In this document: piece after piece, positions 53,342 to 62,685 of the stretch | How the letters are laid out: each line of letters starts with the position of its first letter | How positions within the stretch are numbered: the first letter of the stretch is position 1 | From: an uncultured Lachnobacterium sp. | GTDB lineage: Bacteria; Bacillota; Clostridia; Lachnospirales; Lachnospiraceae | Reading direction: 5' to 3' | Assembly: GCA_900543445.1 (NCBI GenBank) | Contig: UQRC01000007.1 | Location: 20,778 to 84,777 of the forward strand | Length of the DNA stretch: 64,000 nt | Program-made: the position numbers and the translations under genes | Notes under the pieces: model-generated | The model's input: the letters and a program-made list of their open reading frames with translations, nothing else | Databases searched by the model: none | What the model was told of the DNA's origin: nothing

Positions 53342-56300
53342 ATGAAGAAGGGGTTTTTCAGAAAAACAGGTGCAGTTGTGCTTGCAGCATCCCTTGCGGT
53401 AAGCATGGTACAACTTCCGGTGTATGGCGCAACCAACAAGTCGAAGACCATCACCGTATCCAATCAGAAGGAGTTAAATAAGGCTCTCAAGGTAGCAAAA
53501 GGTAAGAAAGCGTACTCAATTGTGATCAAGTCCAAAAACAAGAGTACGAATGTCACGATTCCAAAAGGAAATTACAAAAATCTCACAATTACCGTAAAAG
53601 GAAATAAAGTAAAGATCAAAAATAATGCGACACTCAAAACGATTGTTTTAGAGTGTAAAGACACGGTATCACTAACGAACAACGGAAGCGTTGGCAAAGT
53701 GGAGGTACAGAAAGCAAAAAGCGTATCTTTGTCCGGAACATCCAAGAAAGAGGTAAAACTGGTTGTAGCCGCAGAAGATACCACCATTACAACAAAGATT
53801 GCAATTAAGGTTGTATGTACCGATGAAAACGCGAATGTGACCATTCATAATAAATCTGATTCTGTGGTCAAAATCACAGATGCGGACGGCAAGACAACGA
53901 AAGTAAAGTCCGGTGAGAAGAGCCAGGTTACTTCTGATTCGAAAGCCGATGACAATAAAGATGATAACAAGGATAATAAGACCGATGAGAAGAAAGATGA
54001 TACGAAGGACAATCATACATCCTCCGGTTCTTCATCGTCAGGATCATCTTCCTCTCAGACTCCTTCCGGACTCACGGAAGCAGATCTTCTGAAGCAGGGA
54101 TATAAACTGAAGTGGAAAGACGACTTCAATGGAGACTCCTTAAATAAAGCAGACTGGAATGTGGAGACACATGAGCCGGGCTGGGTGAACAGCGAGTGGC
54201 AGGCTTATGTTGATTCTGCCGATAATATTCAGGTCAAAGACGGAAAACTTCTGTTAAAACCGGTTAAGACGGTTGATAAAGACGGAAACGCAAGTTACAC
54301 CTCTGGCCGTATCAACACACAGGGCAGGCATGATTTCAAATACGGTTATTTCGAGTGCCGTGCAAAGGTTCCGACCGGAAAAGGTTATCTGCCGGCATTC
54401 TGGATGATGCCGACCGACGAGAACCTCTACGGACAGTGGCCAAAGTGTGGCGAGATCGATATCATGGAGGTTATGGGACAGGAGACGAACAAGGCATACG
54501 GAACCATTCACTATGGTGAGCCACATGCACAGAGTCAGGGAACATACTCGGTTTCTGCAGCAGACAATTTCGCAGATAATTATCATACCTATGCTGTTGA
54601 CTGGGAGCCTGGAAAGATTACATGGTATATCGATGGTATCAAGTATCACGAAGAATCCGATTGGTTCTCCGCTAAGGAAAATCAGGGAACGGTTGCTTAT
54701 CCGGCACCATTTGATCAGCCGTTCTATATGATCTTAAATCTTGCAGTTGGCGGAAGCTGGGTAGGATATCCAGATGATACAACAACTTATGATGATCAGG
54801 AATATGCGATTGATTATGTCAAGGTATATCAGAAGGATAGCTACGATGAGAATGTAAAGAAGCCGGAAAAAGAAGTTATTTTTAAAGAAGCCGATACAAA
54901 TGGAAACTATATTACGAATGGAGAGTTCTCTGTAGCAGAGGATTTGTTGGACGATGTTGATTGGAAATTCCTTACGGCTGAGGGTGGAAAAGGATCAGCA
55001 AAAATTGAGAACAAAGAGATTGTAATCTCTACCACAGAGGCAGGAAAACAGGATTATAGCATTCAGCTGGTACAACCAAATCTGCCAATCCGAAAAGGCG
55101 GAACATATATGGTTTCTTTTGATGCCTATGCAGATGCAGCACGTACGATGAAGGTTGACGTGTCCGCTCCGGATCGCAGCTTCGCCCGATATCTTGCAGA
55201 TACGGATGTTGATCTGACAACACAGAAGCAGACTTATACTTATACATTTAAGATGGAGAAGGCAGATGATGCCAATGGTCGTCTTGAGTTCAACCTTGGA
55301 AAGACAGCTAGTACAGCAGCGGTTCATATTACAAATGTCAAAGTGACATGGGATGGAAAGAGGGACACCGGAAACGAGAAGACGATTCTTGCAGACGGAA
55401 ACAGTGTCTATAATGGTTCTTTCCAGGAAGGTGAGAATCGATTGGGATACTGGGATATTGTAAATGATGCGAACGCATCTGTTTTCGTTACGGATTTAGC
55501 AGATGGTCGTCGATTGAAAGTGACAAGTGCAGCAGGAACAGAGAGTGGAAAAGTTCTCGTCGGACAGAAGGATCTTGCTTTGATGAATGGAACAAATTAC
55601 GTGCTGAGCTTTTCCGCACAGGCAGCAGCTGCTAAGTCAATGAATGTAACGGTTGCGGGCAAAGAATATACGGCAGAACTTGATAACGAAAAGAAGAGTT
55701 ATAGCTTTAAATTCACACAGGACTCTGATAACAAAGATATTTCTTTTGATCTTGGACTGGGAACAACGGTATGGCTTGATGATGTCAGAATCGATGAAGA
55801 TACTTTGATCAAGAATGGAAGCTTTAATGCAGGATTTTCCGGATATGAAGTATATTGTCATGAGGATGCTTCGGAAACACATGTGGTTGACTCACAGACA
55901 GAACAGAATGCGGCTGATTTCACCATTAAGAATACTGGTGATGCTGATTGGAAGATTCAGTTGAAACAGAACAACGTAAAACTTGAGAATGGAAAGTGTT
56001 ATCGTCTTTCTATGAAAGTGAAATCATCATTGGATCGTACTGTATCTTATGCGCTTCAGAGAAATGGTGCAGTACATAAGACTTCAAGTGGTGGGGAGGA
56101 TTGGACCCCTTATTGCCAGAAAACAGTTTCTCTTACAAATGATTATCAGATCTTCTCAAGCACGTTCAAGATGACAGAAGAAACTGATGATGGAACCATT
56201 TTTAATATTGCAATGGGTGGTGGCAATATTACCCAGCAGCATCGTATCTGTATTGATGATATTGTTCTTGAGGAGATTGATGAGTCTGAACTTGAACCGG

Positions 56301-57256
56301 AAGTTCGGGGAGACAATCTTCTGAAAAATACAACATTCTCTGATAATGCGAAGAACTGGGATATTAATAGATGGAACAGTGATAGAAAAGAGATGGCAAC
56401 TACTGAGACTGTGAATGATGGAATTGTATTCCATATTTCAGATGTTGGAACCGCAGATTGGAATATTCAGCTTAAACAAGGCGGAATTAATCTGGAGCAG
56501 GGTTGCGATTATCGTCTGGCATTTAAGGTGACATCTACGGAATCTAGAACAATAAAAGTTGGTTTTATGGATAAGAACACTGAAAATTGGTATGGTGGTT
56601 CTGATGTTTCGCTTGAAAAAAATAGAGAGAAGAACGTAGTTTGTAAATTTACTATGACACAAGACACGGATGCAGAGAGCTTGATGCTTATTTCAATTGG
56701 TAAGATAGAGGGTGAGGATACTCCAGTATCAGATATTACATTATCAGATTTCTATCTTGAAAAGTTGGAAGCACCCGCCATTACACCGAAACCATTAAAT
56801 GAAAATCTTTTCAAAAATGCAGAGTTAAATTCAGATGGTGTTTGGGAGACTACAATCTATGGTGGAGCCGAGGGTGATTCAAAAATTGAGAATGGAACCG
56901 CAATTTTTCATCTTGCCAAATTGGGAACAGATGATTGGGCACCACAGTTTAAACAGGTTGATCTTCAGATTGAGCAGGGATGTACCTATCGCCTTTCCAT
57001 GAATGTTAATTCTACGATTGCGAGAGATATTATATTTAAAGTACAGCAAAATGGTGGATCATATACAACGTATTTGCAGGAAACAAAGGCATTGTCAGTA
57101 GGTGATAATAATATCAATATAGAATTTACAATGAAATCCGCTAGCGATGCAAGAGCTTTATTCTGTGCAGCAATGGGTGCACAGAAGATAAGTGATGAGC
57201 ATACACTTACATTTTCTAATATGAGTCTGGTTAAAATAGCAGAAGCTATAAATTAG
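53342..57256 (+). CDS. Secreted multi-module GH16 laminarinase
   Basis: This 1304-residue protein begins with signal peptide MKKGFFRKTGAVVLAASLAV (cleavage after VYGA, about residue 30). Next comes a Lys-rich beta-strand domain (about 35-195), then a Asp/Lys and Ser linker (about 196-245). The GH16 catalytic domain follows (about 250-500), with YFECRAKVPTGKGYLPAFWM and nucleophile and acid/base Glu in GEIDIMEVMG (about 370 and 375). The active-site type is that of endo-beta-1,3(4)-glucanases. About five CBM4/9-like sandwich modules follow (from about 520, 690, 820, 985 and 1150), each opening with a NG-F or LLKN-type start. No sortase motif or SLH domain is seen, so it is probably released. 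The last modules are richer in A/T than the catalytic part. Confidence 0.9.
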   Translation: MKKGFFRKTGAVVLAASLAVSMVQLPVYGATNKSKTITVSNQKELNKALKVAKGKKAYSIVIKSKNKSTNVTIPKGNYKNLTITVKGNKVKIKNNATLKTIVLECKDTVSLTNNGSVGKVEVQKAKSVSLSGTSKKEVKLVVAAEDTTITTKIAIKVVCTDENANVTIHNKSDSVVKITDADGKTTKVKSGEKSQVTSDSKADDNKDDNKDNKTDEKKDDTKDNHTSSGSSSSGSSSSQTPSGLTEADLLKQGYKLKWKDDFNGDSLNKADWNVETHEPGWVNSEWQAYVDSADNIQVKDGKLLLKPVKTVDKDGNASYTSGRINTQGRHDFKYGYFECRAKVPTGKGYLPAFWMMPTDENLYGQWPKCGEIDIMEVMGQETNKAYGTIHYGEPHAQSQGTYSVSAADNFADNYHTYAVDWEPGKITWYIDGIKYHEESDWFSAKENQGTVAYPAPFDQPFYMILNLAVGGSWVGYPDDTTTYDDQEYAIDYVKVYQKDSYDENVKKPEKEVIFKEADTNGNYITNGEFSVAEDLLDDVDWKFLTAEGGKGSAKIENKEIVISTTEAGKQDYSIQLVQPNLPIRKGGTYMVSFDAYADAARTMKVDVSAPDRSFARYLADTDVDLTTQKQTYTYTFKMEKADDANGRLEFNLGKTASTAAVHITNVKVTWDGKRDTGNEKTILADGNSVYNGSFQEGENRLGYWDIVNDANASVFVTDLADGRRLKVTSAAGTESGKVLVGQKDLALMNGTNYVLSFSAQAAAAKSMNVTVAGKEYTAELDNEKKSYSFKFTQDSDNKDISFDLGLGTTVWLDDVRIDEDTLIKNGSFNAGFSGYEVYCHEDASETHVVDSQTEQNAADFTIKNTGDADWKIQLKQNNVKLENGKCYRLSMKVKSSLDRTVSYALQRNGAVHKTSSGGEDWTPYCQKTVSLTNDYQIFSSTFKMTEETDDGTIFNIAMGGGNITQQHRICIDDIVLEEIDESELEPEVRGDNLLKNTTFSDNAKNWDINRWNSDRKEMATTETVNDGIVFHISDVGTADWNIQLKQGGINLEQGCDYRLAFKVTSTESRTIKVGFMDKNTENWYGGSDVSLEKNREKNVVCKFTMTQDTDAESLMLISIGKIEGEDTPVSDITLSDFYLEKLEAPAITPKPLNENLFKNAELNSDGVWETTIYGGAEGDSKIENGTAIFHLAKLGTDDWAPQFKQVDLQIEQGCTYRLSMNVNSTIARDIIFKVQQNGGSYTTYLQETKALSVGDNNINIEFTMKSASDARALFCAAMGAQKISDEHTLTFSNMSLVKIAEAIN

Positions 57257-57270
57257 TCAGAGATGTAGGC

Positions 57271-57303
57271 GCTGTCATACAAAATTGTGTGGCAGCTCTT
57301 TTT
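57271..57303 (+). terminator. Rho-independent terminator of the laminarinase gene
   Basis: GCTGTCATAC pairs with GTGTGGCAGC (two G-T pairs) around AAAATT, followed by TCTTTTT. Confidence 0.75.
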
Positions 57304-57359
57304 CTATGCAATCATCTGAATAATTTATGAAATTTTGTCATACAATAAAATGTACATAA

Positions 57360-57387
57360 TTGACAAAACGTACACTTTTGATATAAT
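57360..57387 (+). promoter_or_regulatory. Promoter of the antitoxin-like gene
   Basis: TTGACA (57360-57365), 16 bases, TATAAT (57382-57387). TGTAC (57350-57354) and GTACA (57370-57374) form an inverted repeat flanking the -35 box, a possible operator for autorepression. Confidence 0.8.
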
Positions 57388-57413
57388 GGAGGAATATAAA
57401 GGAGATGATTGAC

Positions 57414-57827
57414 ATGCTAATGGAACAAGCTACTACTGTAAGGAAAGAGTGGAGCGCTGTGTGTGACAGTGTGATTCACAATAAACCAAAATTCATAAAA
57501 AGAACACGTGATAAAATGTGGTTTTCTAACCTGGAAACAATGTCGGAGATCTTGTCTGCATATCAGTTTACTGCAAAGGAGTACAAGGAAGATGATGGAT
57601 CTGTGACATTATCATTAAATGAAATTGATCTCGTTGAAAATGGAAAAGATGAGAATGAGGCACGTTTGAATATGGGTGAGGCAATTCTCGACTATGCAGG
57701 TGAATATTATGCGGAGTACGAATTGTATTCAAGAAGTCCGAATCGGAAAGCACATATTCCATATATCTTTAAGGCATTAATTATGGACGATGCAGAAAAA
57801 ATAGGAGAGAATATTATTATCAAATGA
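57414..57827 (+). CDS. RelB-like antitoxin family protein
   Basis: This 137-residue protein resembles a clostridial family annotated as the antitoxin of a RelE/RelB-type system. It starts MLMEQATTVRKEWSAVCDSV, continues KPKFIKRTRDKMWFSNLETM with a fold like Phd/YefM antitoxins, then SVTLSLNEIDLVENGKDENE and a helical tail with YSRSPNRKAHIPYIFKAL. No RelE-type toxin gene is adjacent. The 330-residue gene 41 bp downstream is the only candidate partner. The ATG at 57414 follows AAAGGAG at 9 bases; the ATG at 57405 abuts that site and is rejected. The promoter has a flanking inverted repeat, as expected for autoregulation. Confidence 0.65.
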   Translation: MLMEQATTVRKEWSAVCDSVIHNKPKFIKRTRDKMWFSNLETMSEILSAYQFTAKEYKEDDGSVTLSLNEIDLVENGKDENEARLNMGEAILDYAGEYYAEYELYSRSPNRKAHIPYIFKALIMDDAEKIGENIIIK

Positions 57828-57868
57828 TTTGAAATCGATTTGCAAAGCTTGGCAGGAGAGGAAACTAT

Positions 57869-58861
57869 ATGCAAATAAATGAGCTTGGTATGAGGGAAAT
57901 TACAGAAGAAGAGGCGGCGGATCTTGGCATTGATCTGTCGATGGCCGGAGTATGCAAGACGCTTCGTAAATTAGCCAAACTGGATAGATTGCGTCTGGAT
58001 GAAGATGAGCATAGAAGTGGACTGAATCAGCATTTATTTCATTACATTGAATATTGTGGAGAGAAGCCACTTGACTATATTAAGGATTACTTATCGAATC
58101 TGCAGCCATACATGATCCAGAGGCGAAAGGATCAGGAGAAGCAGAAGTCTTTTATCTGTGTGATTGATAATATGTATCGGGTATCTGTTTACATTAAGGC
58201 CGATAAGACATTTGGGCAGGAGGTCATTGTTTCTTTTCATGAGGACAATATCAGGGGCGTTGCAAGAAGCAATGATCTGATCAGAAACAAAACGAATCCG
58301 TTAGTCCCTGTTTTTGCCGAAAGTTACGGAAGCATTGATAAGAGTACCGGCAATGTGTCGCTGCATTTACTGGCACAAAGAGGAATGAAGGTTCTTCCCC
58401 TTGATGTGATCGGATTCAAATGCAAGGATATGTTTATTGTAAGAGAGGCCGATATCAATCAGCAATTTCTGAATTATTGTAATGAATATATAAGAGATCT
58501 GTATACAAGCAATCTCAAACTGGATTTTGATAGTATTGAAATCTTCTCGATGTTACAACAGATCAGTTTTACGAGTTATGGAAGGGATACTTTTTCCAGT
58601 ATATCCTTGCTGATCGATTCATTGACTACACAAAAGGATGCGATCAGCAGGCAGACTGCCGATTTTGCACTTGTTACATTTGTGCAGTCCCTGAAATTGA
58701 CAGATGAGCAGAAGGCAGATCTGACAGAGCTTCTGGATGAGAAATATAAAGTCACGAGCATTAAGCGGATTGATGATATATTATATCGTGTGAAAGCTGC
58801 GTTACAGGAAAAGTCGATCGATCCGTTTGCGGATGTCGCAATCAAATTAGATAATCAATAA
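57869..58861 (+). CDS. Unknown 330-residue protein downstream of the antitoxin-like gene
   Basis: I do not recognise this soluble protein. It starts MQINELGMREITEEEAADLG, has a basic helix (VCKTLRKLAKLDRLRLDEDE), a beta-rich middle (KSFICVIDNMYRVSVYIKAD and EVIVSFHEDNIRGVARSNDL) and a helical C-terminal half. There are no membrane segments and no RelE, HicA, PIN or HEPN signature that I can see. An AGGAGAGG site precedes the ATG and the gap to the antitoxin-like gene is 41 bp, so they are probably co-transcribed. A symmetrical terminator follows directly. Confidence 0.65.
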   Translation: MQINELGMREITEEEAADLGIDLSMAGVCKTLRKLAKLDRLRLDEDEHRSGLNQHLFHYIEYCGEKPLDYIKDYLSNLQPYMIQRRKDQEKQKSFICVIDNMYRVSVYIKADKTFGQEVIVSFHEDNIRGVARSNDLIRNKTNPLVPVFAESYGSIDKSTGNVSLHLLAQRGMKVLPLDVIGFKCKDMFIVREADINQQFLNYCNEYIRDLYTSNLKLDFDSIEIFSMLQQISFTSYGRDTFSSISLLIDSLTTQKDAISRQTADFALVTFVQSLKLTDEQKADLTELLDEKYKVTSIKRIDDILYRVKAALQEKSIDPFADVAIKLDNQ

Positions 58862-58891
58862 AAAAGGGAGGTGGCTTGCCATCTCCCTTTT
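58861..58891. terminator. Bidirectional rho-independent terminator
   Basis: AAAAAGGGAGGTGGC pairs with GCCATCTCCCTTTT around TT, with A and T runs on both sides. It separates the plus-strand unknown gene from the minus-strand MATE remnant. Confidence 0.88.
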
Positions 58892-58909
58892 AGAATATTA
58901 AATAGATTT

Positions 58910-59580
58910 TCAGAACGGATTGCCCTTGAATTTTCGTAAGGGTCTCCGCAACAGCAGTAACGAAATCACGATCGCCAGATAATCAGAAATCGTCTGCGTA
59001 TAATTGATACCCTGCAGCCCGAAACCGGCTTTCAAAATGTACAGCAGCGGGATGAAGAACAATCTCTGACGGCAGATGGAAAGAAGCGTTGCCGGAACCG
59101 GACAATCCATTGCCTGCATGCTGTTGATCGAGAGGAAAAGAAGACCAAGGATTGGTCCGGCAAGCGAAGTCGCAATGAGCATCTGTGCACCATATCCGAT
59201 TACTTCCGTATCATTGATAAAACGCTTTTTGTTATTGGCTCCGTAACAGTATCCGAGCAGTGGCTGGATTCCGTTCGTAATTCCCATATGAATAAATACG
59301 ATCAGCATATAAGCTTTTGTCACAATATAATATTGGCAACTGTTCCGATCATTCCGCCGATCATCGAAGCACGGGCAGCGCCATCGCCTCGTACTGCGTG
59401 TCCGAACGAGTTTGAGAAGAAAATAAACGGTGCACCGATTGCAATGTAGAACAGGTAATCCTTTGCATACTGCCAGGTGTTTTCACTGCTTCCGAGAAGC
59501 GAAAGCAGCGGATTTATAAAGATCAGAATGAGTATTCCGGCAACAAGACCGAAGATTAAGAAAGCATATGAAAAAGTCAA
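58910..59580 (-). pseudogene. Decayed MATE-family efflux transporter
   Basis: Two minus-strand pieces of one MATE (multidrug and toxic compound extrusion) transporter remain. 59320-59580 encodes an N-terminal-half fragment (INPLLSLLGSSENTWQYAKD, then FFSNSFGHAVRGDGAARASM). 58910-59323 encodes a C-terminal-half fragment (MGITNGIQPLLGYCYGANNK, then KAGFGLQGINYTQTISDYLA). An intact member has about 450 residues; here the first helices, the true start and roughly 80-100 residues between the pieces are missing. The two pieces are in different frames. No ribosome binding site or promoter is evident. The gene is dead unless the pieces are reused. Confidence 0.85.
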
Positions 59581-59707
59581 GTTGTATCCAAAATCGTATC
59601 AAATTCTTCGTGCAATTCTTTCATGGAACGTATATAATAGTGTATAGAAGTTGTAATAGACGCAAAATGTAGAGGGAAATATTTTGTGACCATATATAGG
59701 GGTGTAT

Positions 59708-61606
59708 ATGAAAAAGATTGCAATTGTTGCCGATGGATGGCGCAGATTTATCAATTACGACTGGATCTGCGGATGTAAACGTTACATCAAGGAACACAAC
59801 CTTGATGCGGAGCTGTATGTCTTTAATTCATTCGGTAATTTTAGTAAGGATGAAAAATATAATGAGGGCGAATACAATATCTTTACGCTCCCGGATTTCA
59901 GTGAATTCGACGGTATCATTGTAGAGATTACGAATGTTGCCAAGCGCAAGAATTCCAAGAAGATTATCGACATGATCAAGGCGTCGAATGTACCGGCAGT
60001 CTCGCTTCTTGAGAAGATTCCGGGTATGTACCATGCAGGTGTGGATAATTATTCGGCGATCAAAGAACTTGTGGAACATCTTGTCACGGTGCACGGATGC
60101 AGGAAGATCAATTACATTGGCGGTCCGCAGTATGTTACGGAGAACCATGACAGAATGCAGGCTTATATCGACGTATTGCAGAGACACGGAATCCTTGTGG
60201 AGCAGAATCGCATTCTGCATCGGGATTACGAGGTGATGACCGGTGCGTGGGCGTTCGATCAGTTCATGGAGCAGGGACAGAAGGTGGATGCATTTGTCTG
60301 TGCCAATGACAATATTGCAGTTGGTGTGTGTCACCGTGCGGAAGAACTCGGTTATCATGTGCCGGGGGATTTTCTGGTTACCGGTTTTGACGATTTTGAC
60401 AAGGCATCTTATTTTAATCCGAGAATTACGACCGTATCGTATGTGCGGGAGAATATCGCATACGCTGCGATGGAACTGCTGAATCATGTCTGGAACGGAA
60501 AAAATGTGAAGGACAGCTGCTTTGCACCTTCGCACGCGGTCTATCAGGGAAGTTGCGGCTGTAAGGCAAAGCATCCGAAGAAGCGGAGCCAGTATGTGAT
60601 CAACCACATCTTCAAGGAAGTGAGAGAATCCGATCTGCATGATGAGCTGATGGAGTTGAAACGAGGTCTGCTCGAGTGTGCGAGCTACGAGCAGATGGCG
60701 CAGTGCCTTGCCAAATGCCTTTCCGGACTCCGGTGTGAGGAGATGTATGTGTTCATGAACACAGATCTCGTTGAGGCGCAGCAGATTGATGCGATACAGG
60801 ACAAGGTTGAGGCGGATATCACGGAAGGATATCCGGAAGATATGACGATGCTTTTTGCACACAAAAGCGGAGAATGTTCGGGCAATATCAAGAAGAAAGC
60901 GGGCGAACTGCTCCCGGAATTATGGAGCAGGAAGACGGATGGATTCTATCTGTTTGTAGCAATTCATTTCAGAGACCGCGAGGTTGGTTACCTGGTTCTC
61001 GGCAATTGTGACTATATGATTGACAATCAGTTCGTGTTTGAGTCATTAAGTGCATTTTCAGAGGCTTTGGAATATCTGCACGGCAAGATTGTGTTAAGGC
61101 GTGCCAATAACAAATTGTCGAAGCTTTATATCTTAGATTCGCTAACCGGACTGTATAACCGTATGGCTTACAATGAACTCGCCGAGCCTCTTTTTGAAAA
61201 ATGCAAAGCGAAACAGACGCCAATGACGATCATGTTCATCGATGCGGATCATCTGAAATACATCAACGATGAGTTCGGTCATGATATGGGAAATATTGAG
61301 ATTAAGGCAATTGCTGATATGATTCGTGAGAGCTGTCCCGCAGACGGTGTGGCAATGCGCTACGGTGGGGACGAATTCGTTGTGATCTTCCCGGATTGTG
61401 ATGAGAAGAAGGCAGGAGAGCTGTATGAAACAATGCAGAATACGTTGAAACGTATCGCAGCAGGATACAGCGTTGCTTTCCCAATCGAAGCGAGCATTGG
61501 TTATGCTGTCGTAACGGATTACGGGAAACCGTTCAATGAGTATATCAATGAGGCCGATGAGAAAATGTATGCGCACAAGAAGGAGCGTAAGGCGGAACGC
61601 CAGTAG
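59708..61606 (+). CDS. LacI-type sugar-binding domain fused to GGDEF (second copy)
   Basis: This 632-residue cytoplasmic protein has the same layout as the minus-strand gene at 23769. A LacI-type ligand-binding domain without helix-turn-helix comes first (about residues 1-285: KKIAIVADGWRRFINYDWIC; VCANDNIAVGVCHRAEELGY; FLVTGFDDFDKASYFNPRIT). A middle segment follows (about 300-455), then a complete GGDEF domain (LDSLTGLYNRMAYNEL; RYGGDEFVVIF, GGDEF about residues 553-557). The RxxD inhibitory site is absent. Ligand binding probably tunes c-di-GMP synthesis. The start at 59708 follows AGGGG; a GTG at 59702 is possible. A TATAAT at 59633-59638 may be its -10 box. A strong terminator follows. 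Confidence 0.87.
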   Translation: MKKIAIVADGWRRFINYDWICGCKRYIKEHNLDAELYVFNSFGNFSKDEKYNEGEYNIFTLPDFSEFDGIIVEITNVAKRKNSKKIIDMIKASNVPAVSLLEKIPGMYHAGVDNYSAIKELVEHLVTVHGCRKINYIGGPQYVTENHDRMQAYIDVLQRHGILVEQNRILHRDYEVMTGAWAFDQFMEQGQKVDAFVCANDNIAVGVCHRAEELGYHVPGDFLVTGFDDFDKASYFNPRITTVSYVRENIAYAAMELLNHVWNGKNVKDSCFAPSHAVYQGSCGCKAKHPKKRSQYVINHIFKEVRESDLHDELMELKRGLLECASYEQMAQCLAKCLSGLRCEEMYVFMNTDLVEAQQIDAIQDKVEADITEGYPEDMTMLFAHKSGECSGNIKKKAGELLPELWSRKTDGFYLFVAIHFRDREVGYLVLGNCDYMIDNQFVFESLSAFSEALEYLHGKIVLRRANNKLSKLYILDSLTGLYNRMAYNELAEPLFEKCKAKQTPMTIMFIDADHLKYINDEFGHDMGNIEIKAIADMIRESCPADGVAMRYGGDEFVVIFPDCDEKKAGELYETMQNTLKRIAAGYSVAFPIEASIGYAVVTDYGKPFNEYINEADEKMYAHKKERKAERQ

Positions 61607-61607
61607 A

Positions 61608-61642
61608 TAAAATCCCCAGAGTTTCAGCTCTGGGGATTTTTG
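61608..61642 (+). terminator. Rho-independent terminator after the GGDEF gene
   Basis: AAATCCCCAGAG pairs with CTCTGGGGATTT around TTTCAG, followed by T residues and then GTCCGTTT, the same tail as the apt terminator. Confidence 0.92.
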
Positions 61643-61731
61643 TCCGTTTTGGCGAGGTGGGGATGCTTTTTTCATCCATATATGGTAAGATAATTTCAAG
61701 TGATTTAAATTTGAGAAAGTGAGAACATAGT

Positions 61732-62685
61732 ATGAGAAAGCGTATAATTTCAGTCATGCTGGCAGCGGTGCTTGCGTTGTCTCTCGGGGCGTGCGGCAAG
61801 AAGGATGCCAAGGAACAGGATGCGTACCGCCAGTACGGAATCAACTGTCTGGAGATCGGCAAATACGACGAGGCGATTCAGGCATTTCAGAATGCGTTGG
61901 ATCAGTCGCTTGGCAAGGTCGGTGAGAAGGAGATTGACATCTGCTTCTATAAAGCAGAGGCACAGTCATTGAATGGTGCCACGAAGGATGCTTTGGATAC
62001 ATATAATGCAATCATTGATTATAATAAGGATGGACGGGCATACTATCTCAGGGGCAACCTCTATTTCGATATGGGGGATCAGGAGAAGGCTTTGGCGGAC
62101 TATGAGAGCGCAGTCAAGGAGGATAAGAAGGACTACGAGCTGTACATAGGCATCTATGAGTCCATGAACCAGCATGGGCTGGGCGAGGATGGTCAGAAGT
62201 ATCTGAACGCCGCGATGGAGATCAAGGGTGACAAGGCGAAGGATCTGTTGTACAAAGGACGCATCAGCTATCTGCTCGGCGATTACAAGACGGCAGAGGA
62301 TGATTTGACCAAGGCAAAGGACGGCGGTCAGACGAAGGCTTCCTACTATCTTGCGCAGGTCTATAAGGCAAACGGAGCAGCAGATCAGGCAGATAAATGC
62401 GTGAAGGAGTATCTGGATTCCGGTAACGCGACTTCGTATGAACTCTATGATCTCGGTGCAGAAGAGATGGGAGAGGGCAATTATACCGATGCTTTGACGT
62501 ATTTTAATGCGGCACTTGCGATGGAGAAGGCTCCGAATAAGCAGAACCTGATGAAGAGTGCGATTACAGCGTATGAGTATAGCGGTGATTTTGCCTCTGC
62601 AAAAAGTATGCTGGCAGATTATCTGGAACAGTTCCCATCCGATGAGGATGCCCAGAGAGAAAGTACATTTTTGGAGACGAGATAA
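61732..62685 (+). CDS. TPR-repeat lipoprotein
   Basis: This 317-residue predicted lipoprotein has signal MRKRIISVMLAAVLALSLGA and Cys 21 (LGACGK). The mature part consists of tetratricopeptide repeats, for example YGINCLEIGKYDEAIQAFQN, YYLRGNLYFDMGDQEKALAD, GRISYLLGDYKTAEDDLTKA and EEMGEGNYTDALTYFNAALA. TPR lipoproteins scaffold protein complexes at the outer face of the membrane; the partner here is unknown. Its stop codon overlaps the hflX start by one base (TAATG), so the two are co-translated. Confidence 0.88.
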   Translation: MRKRIISVMLAAVLALSLGACGKKDAKEQDAYRQYGINCLEIGKYDEAIQAFQNALDQSLGKVGEKEIDICFYKAEAQSLNGATKDALDTYNAIIDYNKDGRAYYLRGNLYFDMGDQEKALADYESAVKEDKKDYELYIGIYESMNQHGLGEDGQKYLNAAMEIKGDKAKDLLYKGRISYLLGDYKTAEDDLTKAKDGGQTKASYYLAQVYKANGAADQADKCVKEYLDSGNATSYELYDLGAEEMGEGNYTDALTYFNAALAMEKAPNKQNLMKSAITAYEYSGDFASAKSMLADYLEQFPSDEDAQRESTFLETR

